Shown in pieces: positions 50,301 to 59,300 of a DNA stretch of 64,000 nucleotides. A model generated the notes under the pieces. The model was not told the origin of the DNA and made no database searches. It saw only the letters and a program-made list of their open reading frames with translations. This DNA is from Branchiostoma floridae (taxonomy: Eukaryota; Chordata; Leptocardii; Amphioxiformes; Branchiostomatidae), in contig NC_049981.1 of NCBI RefSeq assembly GCF_000003815.2, positions 3,486,666 to 3,550,665 on the forward strand. Direction: 5' to 3'. A program made the translations under genes and the position numbers. How positions within the stretch are numbered: the stretch's first letter is position 1; the number at the start of each line of letters is the position of its first letter.

Positions 50301-53300
50301 AAACCCCTCTGATTCACAAAAATAATGAAGGCAGTGAGAAAAGGATGTAACATAAAGAATTCAAGTGTTTAGTTTATGAAGATCTCTTCCTACCTGCAGC
50401 CACTCTCCGATGAAATACCAAATTGCCGTCCAAGACTCTGCGCCGTTTAAACGCCCTTTGGAAGGTACCCAACGACTGGTACCACAACAACGGTCCCATC
50501 GGGTCGAGGATGCAGTGATGCTGCTAGCAGGTATGGCACCAGATTCCATTCCAAGAGGATCACTACAGGCTGGGAGATTATCACAAGTGGAAATATGTTT
50601 TAGTTAGCTAAAACGAAAACGTTCAAGAACAGCTACAACAAAAAGTAATGTCGACTAAGTCTAACAATACCACTAGTATTGTGGAAAGGAAATATAACAT
50701 TCGTGACGTAAAACAATATGTGTAATCTTATGTTATACGCAGTGACTAGATATTCTCATCAATGCATGGGTCAAGGATTTTAAAAAAAAATTATTAACAA
50801 TTGCAAATTATGCCTTTCAGTATCTAATTTTCAGTATTAATGGTGAAGTTTACAGATCCACTGCATTCTATGATAGAAGATGTGACACGTGTAACTGAGA
50901 AAGAGGAATATCAGAACAAAACTGCATAACTAAGGAAAAAATCTTTCGATTTCATTGTGGCAAATGATGTCAATTTCATACTCGCGGCCTTAGGAAGCTT
51001 ATTACACGTGAACAAATATCATACCGATTCAGATTTTCGAGCTGCTGATAACATATACAAGCACACAAACATACAAAGTACTCTGCAGTGCCGTAGAGAG
51101 GCACAAGGAAACCCCTTTTGAAAATTTGATCTTCATTCACTCGACAGGTATCTACCAAAGTTATGATTACAGCCACAGCCACTGTACATCATCATCAGCA
51201 ACTCTACCATTACAGTAAAATACAACCATATTGGTGATGGTAGCGAAGGTAACGTAAAGGTAACAAAGCAGAATGGCACATTATTGTCGCAACAAATCTA
51301 CTTGATTGATACAGTACAATCAGCAACTTTGTGTTTTTATCCGACCTTGTGTTCTTATTTAAATTGTCAAATCAAACTATATATGATATTTTACGATTTT
51401 GCATAATTATATAGAAAAAACAAAATGTTGGAAAAATGTGGTAAAATGCCTTAGTCACATACATTTAACAGCTCCCATATCTGTTCTAATGTTGTTTTTG
51501 ATTTTTTCTAAATTTCGTACCATTGCAGTAAAGATCCGGTTCTGTCCATGATCCGTTTGCCGTGCATGTCCTTGTTATGGTGTCACCGGAAGTGACGTGA
51601 TATCCCGGGGAACATGGGTAGGTACAGTTCTCCCCCAGCAGATAGGGACAGTCGCACACGGGCCCGGTAGTGTTGCTTTGGGTCGGTGGGTCAACACACA
51701 CTCCGGGAAATTCATCTGTAAGAGAATGAAAAGTTCCTGACGCTGAGAGTAAACACTAATTCATGGCGTATAGTCGGGTCTTGAGGGTTCCAGATTACGA
51801 CAAAAATGTATTGTCCATTTAACAAACTTTACCTTGTGTGCAGTTGAACCTAAAGTCCCCTGAAACATTTACGGTCGCGTAACCGACACGAATGATGTAA
51901 CCAATGAATGGGTATGGATCTGTCCAGCTCATGAAGGGTTCCACCTCTCCAGCCCTGCCCACACCAACACTTCCGCCTTTCGACCAGCAGATCCAGAACC
52001 TCCGGAACTCTTCAGCCGATGTGATATCTGAACATTCAGAAATACAATAAAATAGTAAAAACATACGACCAACGGAAATATGAATCACCATGCAATCATC
52101 ATAGCAGACCACTTTACCTGTTGAATAGTTACTCGCAACGGTTTCTCTGTCTGTGTCCTTTGTAGTCCTTTCTATCTGAGACTGTCCAGATCTGAGCTCA
52201 ACACGATACCCGTCCTGGTTCTCCGTCGTGTTGTCACCCCACCGGTAGAGGTAGATGATGCCGGACCCACTGCCGCTGGTGTTGACCTTGACCTCGAAGA
52301 TGAAGGGCGAGGAGTTGACCTCGGGAAGGTCCCAGGTCAGAGTTCCATTTTCCAAGTGCCTCGTGGTTGAACAAGATGCTGGGTAGAGATACAGAGTAAA
52401 AGATAAATGTCTTATAGATAAATCAAATTGATAAGGGATTTCAAATGTTTCAGGACTTTAACTTTCAGTTGATTTACTAGACTAAGTAGAAGTCGGTTGG
52501 AGAAGAGGGAGTCACAAATTACTGTATTCTATTAAGTACACATTTGTACAATTAAACATTAAGTTTGTTCATTTCTCTATAAGTCAATGACATAACGTCT
52601 CTTTCAAATTAGTCACATTGCAGGTTTTAGGCAGATTTTCTTTCTGATATTTTTCAGAAAGTCAGGAGTTCTCAATGTCAGGCATATACATTGAGTAAGA
52701 GACTACATTTTTTGCCCGATGATGTTTCAGAAAAGACTACGTGCAGTTTCGACCTCGTCTTTATTTGATAAATTATCTTTGGATGTTTCCATTCTACATG
52801 AATGATGAAAAAGAATGGACTAAGATATACATTAAGATATATGAAAACTATTCATTGAAACCTACGGCAGCCTATGATCTCCACCCTCATGGTCATCCTT
52901 CCATTCCAGGACTGAGGCAGGAAACGCACATAGCGGGCATCAACCGGGTAGTCCAGTAGATTTGTTACTGGAAGGGTTCTGTCGACGTTACCTGGAAAAA
53001 CCTGGAAGGTAAACGGGTAATTTAGATAAGCGTATGTTTTACTCGTATGTACAGAATCTTTTTTTTTTTTTCAGTATTTGTCAATAAGGCCATCTGGGAA
53101 ACCTAAAACTATTGCGAGAGTGCCAATAAAATATTTCCCTACTTCATTTTAAATCCACGCCGTGTATGTATTTATTTTACAGCTGTTTTCTCAAATTAAC
53201 AGATTAGTGAAAGACACTGAGGCATTAAGCGGGCATCAAATGGGTTGACCAGTATGTTTGTTACAGGGGGTTCCTGTCGACGTTGGCTGGAAATACCTAG

Positions 53301-56300
53301 AAGGTAAACGGGTAAAATGGATGTGGATAAGTTATACTATTTGTCACAATAAACTAGTAGATTCAGTCACGTTAACTCTATCGAGACCTTGGGGTTAAAA
53401 GTGACCCAGTCTCGATTTAATTCAACGTATAACTTCCAGACCACTTGTGCTAAGACAACCAAACTTGGTGACTTTTCCTGCAATAACTTGAAAAAAATAA
53501 TAATAAAATATAGTAAGTTTAGCATTTTCCGTATTACCATAGCAACGGATTCTTGAAAGGCATATTTATAAAATTCACTAATCTGGGTTTTAAAAAATTG
53601 GAATTTAAGATTTTCTTGCTAAACTAGAGTACATTCCGAGTCACCGAAAGAGATTCGTTGTGATGACGCCGTTGTGATGGCCGTTCACAACAGAAGTCTT
53701 ACAAGACTTCAACATTGATAAGAAACCCTTTTTTGTTAACTTTGTGTGATACCTTACTATGGGAATCCCCGTTTTAGCCAATAAATCAATTAATGACGTT
53801 ATAGTTACGTCATAATGACATAAACATTCAGGAAAATTTAACGAGCGTATTACCTTTTGCTAACATGGTAATATACGGTAAGCCGTTCGAAATGTTAATA
53901 AATATGTTTTGAGTTGCTTTGGGTAGTATGTTAAATGTAGAAAATTAAAGACCTGAGATATCTCGGGGTTTCAGGCAATGCAGATTTGATTATATAGTTG
54001 ACATCTTCTGGGAAGCCCATAAGTGTTGCAAGCGTGCGAATAAAAAAAACCGTCGCCTTCCTAATTTAGTCTAAAACAATCTTGAACAAATAACATTCTT
54101 CATTATTAACACATTATTTCATCATTGGAATTGACTATGACATTCCATTTTCCGATAAGCTTTTGGAACAATCTACGGTATACATTTTCTAATGTTATTC
54201 AGTTGCTTTGTACGATTTACAGTATGGTTTAAAACTTTTCTTGTAAACGGCCAATAATTGATGCGCGTGGATGGAATTGATATTATAGTCAAATCAACAT
54301 GGACTAAGATACCTTTTCTGAGCCATTGCTGCCGGAGTATGTCGTCCAGCTAATCATATCCTTACTGTGTAGGAGTTTGTATGACGTCACCCATGTGTTG
54401 GCAGTGAGCCGACCTTGAATGGTGGTACCCCAGACAGGAATTACTTCCTCTAAATCCACCTAAAATACAATAGTGTTGCTTTTAAGTCATAGAATGCAAA
54501 ATAAGATTTTAAAAGAAGCCAGAACAACAGGAAAAAAAACTGTGTATGCTCACATTAGACCAATTTGACGGACATTGATTTTGAAATTGAGAAAATTTCA
54601 AATTAAAGCACCAAAACCTGGAAAATATTATCCTACTTGGCAGTAAAAAGCAACGGGTAGTGTCGCACAAGTGTACTTCAGTCAAATCATGCTGCCCTGA
54701 AGAACAATACAAATGATTTTCCGAAACATCGTGCTGTAACCCACCCCCCTTCACAATGTCGACGAACATGGGCTGTATGATCGGTCACAAGTCGGATGGC
54801 GTACGTCCGTTGGTCGGGCGAATTCCTTTTTTCGCCGGATTCCTTTTTGTTTGCAAAATGTCTACTTTCCTTGACCTTGCGTGTTATTCTGACATTTTGG
54901 CTCCTGTGGTAGTATGTTGGCTGGGTTTATAATACAATTCGATTCCTGTACTTCTAATCTGCCCGTTGGTCCATACAATGGTTCCCACTAATGAGACTAA
55001 GATTGATGGAACAATTGCCTTTTTGTGAAGAACGTTTTGCCTTACTTCGTCCGTGTGCAAGGGGTGACCATGTCATGGGAGACTCAATATCAAAAAAATA
55101 TATTCTTAGGCGATCACCCGATCCTCGGTCCATTTGACAGGTACGGCAAAAAATACGCGCGATCGCGAAGTACGCCCGAAGATCGTCAACAATGTGACCG
55201 GGGTATTAGGACACCAGATCGTAACGATGGTAACCAGCCGTCTGAGCGTATCTGTACGAAATAGTCACATCTCCAACAGAGACATGATTTTCAGAACACA
55301 ATTATTATGCCAATTGTATAAGTATGAGACTGATTGCAGCTGCAGAGTGTCAAGACCACTACAGCAGCAGAATGCAGTGGACTACTTTAATTAAAGAAGT
55401 ATGCCTACCTGTAACCATTGTCCCACTACGTCACGCCAGGGTGCCCAGACGTGCCCTCCGTTTAACCGCCCTCGGTAAGGTGCGTAACCGTCATTTAAGA
55501 TCGATGATGCTGTGATTCTGCCATCAGGTATGGCACCAGATTCCATTCCAAGTGACTGTGGACAGGTTGGGGGGACTGCAGCTGTTGAACAAGTAGATAA
55601 AAAAATTAAAAGGAACAGCGCTGTTTCCCACTCACAATATATGTAAATACACCTTTCATACTTCAGACCTCTGTGCATGGTATTCCACACTTACTGAAAT
55701 CTTTTTTTTACTTTGATTTTTCCACCCTACAGTGAATATGACAAAGAAAAAAATATTCATACTCATGCATATTTAATCGTGTTGAAACCTACTGGTGTTG
55801 CAGCCCAATATTTCCACCCTCATGCCGACTTTCCAACCATAGGATCTAACTACAAATCGCACGTAACGAGCATCAACTGGGTTCTCCAGCATGTTCGTTG
55901 TGGCGTGGCGGTTTCCTGGAAATTCCTGTAAGGTAAATAGTTAGATTTCAAGAGCATATTTTCCTATCTACTTGTTGTTTGTTATATATATGACCAAATA
56001 TCTACTCTGTTATATTAAAGATATTGATGGAAAGATGGCGTTAAGTCCCTCCGTGGCATTTCGTTTAATAAATCTAAAATCTTTAAAAAAACCTTTATTT
56101 CTAAGATACCTTTTGTGAGCCATCTATGCCAGCATATGTCGTCCAGATAGCCCTATTTGTACTGTATTGGAGATGGTACAACGTCACCCACTGGTTCTCA
56201 TTGTGCCGACCCTGAATGATGGTGCCCGTGACTCGCTTCATTTCCCCTAAGTCCACCTATATGGCAACGGTTGTCTTTGTTACAAAATACAAATGATACA

Positions 56301-59300
56301 CAAGGGCAACAGATCTACCCCAAGCTTGAATACATATTCTGTATACTTTAATTAGGCCACATTGACGTATACGGATTTTTCAGTGAGATATTTTTTTATT
56401 GCAGCAATGTATTAAATGTGAAACGGCCTCGAATTTTGACATACATTCATAATACCACAGGGGGGGGGGTGAAAGAGCAAGGTCCAATAAACCATTCAGA
56501 CACCTCTGTTGATTGAAAGGAATGAGTTACCGTCTCTGTGATTTAGCAACCTCTATTTTCCAGAAAGTTTTCCACATGGAGTTTTGATGTATAAAACACG
56601 ATTGTTAAGTGAAATTAAGTAGCCCACCTCCATCCACTGCCCGTTGAAAGTGTACCTCGGTGCCCAGGCGCCACCAGAACCAACTAAGTTTAACCGCCCT
56701 CTTCTAGGGAGGTAACCGTCATTTAGGTATGAGGATGCAGTGATGCTGCTATCAGGTATGGCACCGGATCCCATTCCAAGAGGATCACTACAGACTGGGC
56801 AAACAGACAACAAGCTTTTGTTAGCTTCTGAAGCCATTTAAAAGTCAGCGAACATGAAGCCTACTAACGCGATGGGAAGTTTAGACTTGTGTGAAACATT
56901 CGTTACCAAGAGCAAAACATCGAAGGCTCATATTGAAGAGACCAAAAGACCAGGATCCAGGAAGACATGCTATCGAGCTAAACCATATTTGGTGTGTCGT
57001 AAATAGTTTTAGAATAACCTGGACTCCAATCTAACCAAGTAAACATCTTGGACACAAAACAAAAAAGACAACTAGGGTTCGGCAACCTCATCAGTTACTG
57101 GGTTCTGTATCTATAGCCTGGAAAGTCCTCTAGCTCCATTCAGTCTTTCTTCATCCTTTTCCATTGTGCTTTGCATCCTCCAAGCTTCCTTAGCTCCTGG
57201 AGTTTCTTTGCTGTTGTAGGATAAAGCTCTGTGCTATAGGTCTGCTTTCAGCATGCTGAGCAGGTTGACACAATGTCTTCCCTTGCATGCCTTGAATCTG
57301 TTGGAACCTAAAATTGCGAATTCAAGGGCTTTTTGTGCAGGTGTGTCTTGTGGCATCCTGAGGATGTGTCCAAACATAGACCACCTTGATTGCTCGGCTC
57401 TTTCGCAGAGAGGTATGGTGTTACGGATACGGTACAGGGTGTCGTTGGATACCATGCTTTTTGGCCATTGAAGACCTGTGATTGCACGCAGATGTTTCCT
57501 GTGGCAGACGTCTAACTTCTCTGTGACTGCCTTTGGTGCTGCCCAGCTATATAGTATGATGGACACACGGCATGCATTGTACAACTGTAGCTTCTTTGCC
57601 AAAGGAATGCTGGATTCTCGGACCCAGATCTTGCAGAAGGATCTAAAAGCAATGTTGCCCATAATGCAGCGTGTTTCCACATCGGCAGAGCTACAGAGGA
57701 GGGAACCCAGTACTTTACTTTTCCTCCATTCCTCTTCTCCCCGTAGTGGTTTGTCTGCCAGGTAGACATCTGTGAACTCTGTTTTACCTTCGTTAACAAA
57801 CAGATTTGAGTCTTTTAGAGTCTTCGCTGCTACAGGTAGGAGACTTTCTAGTGGATCTCTTTCCTCATCTAATAAGTCCACGTCACCCGCATACTCCATT
57901 TCTAGTGGCATACCTAGTGTAGAGACAGGTGGATTGGGTCTTACAGAAGATCTCCATACCGTTTCCAGTGCAGCTGCGAGGTAGCAGGTGAACAGCACGG
58001 GATACAGGCTGTCACCTTGTGGTGATCCAATGGTTGTTTCAAAGTCTGCTGAATGTGCTGATTTGCGGCAGCCTCATACCTCCATAAAATATTTAGAGCT
58101 TTTGTAAATTTTATGCAAATGACTTGCACATTTTCATGATTTATGCATAGCGATACATCGCTAACATACATATGTCAAGTATAAAATGCCATCATTAATC
58201 ATTAAACGGTTTTGCAATTTTCGCATATATTATATGGTACCTGCTTATATTCCATCTATCATAATTTACATGTGTTACATTTATCGAAGTCCAGTTATTG
58301 AAAACAATTTAACTATGCAATTTTCGCTTTGATTTTGCAAATTAAGTCCTCATTTACATAACATGTATATTATATGAACATCTTTGCCTAAGGTACCCGC
58401 ATTCCTAAAATGATGTCAATCCGTCATTCCTTTCTGCAGTTCTCTTTGGAATGTCTTGGTAAAAATGCCCCTGCAGTTCCAAGAATTAATGTTAGGGGGC
58501 TGAAACGTGACCCACTTTGTCATGGCGCTGAAAGCTTTATACCACTAAAATGTCAAGACCATATCATGTCCACAAGAGATACATTGAAAAAATGGTATGG
58601 TAGATTATTGTCATTAATTATGCAATTGTACTCGTATTTTTCATAATTAGTATTTCATTTTGTACAACATTGTCTTAGGTACCTAAATACCAAAATCATG
58701 AAAATTCGTTGCTCCCTTCTTGAATTATCCACTTCAGAAGTTTTTTTACAACAATGCCCCGCTATCCCAAATCTTGTTACTAGGGGGCCAAACTTATGTC
58801 ACTTATTCCTAAACCAATCCATCCAGCCGTTCTTGAGTTATCTGTACACAAACAGACACACGCTACTGAAACTATTACCTTTATGAAATTATATGGAGGT
58901 ATTGAAAGTGTACATATGTGTTAATCTAACTTTAGTTTTTCATCAACGCCATTCAGGCTATATTTCCTAGTGTCCGCAATATTGGTATGAAGTTAGAATA
59001 AAATACGATGATTCTGTACAAGAAGAAATTAACATTAGAGTTTTAGGTAGATGTGTTTGTGGTGTTGCGACAAATCCTTGTCCAAACCTACTGGTGTTGC
59101 AGCCCAGAACTCCCACCCTCATGGCGATGCGTAGATACCAGGTCTGAGGGTAGAAACGCACAAAACGGGCATCTACAGGGCTGCTCAATAGCTCATAACG
59201 TCCTTCAAAAACCTGGAAGGTAAACGAATAATTCAAATGAGGGCATTTCTTGCTTTTCTTCTGTATAGTATATATAGTATATAGGTTTTCCATCTCTAGA

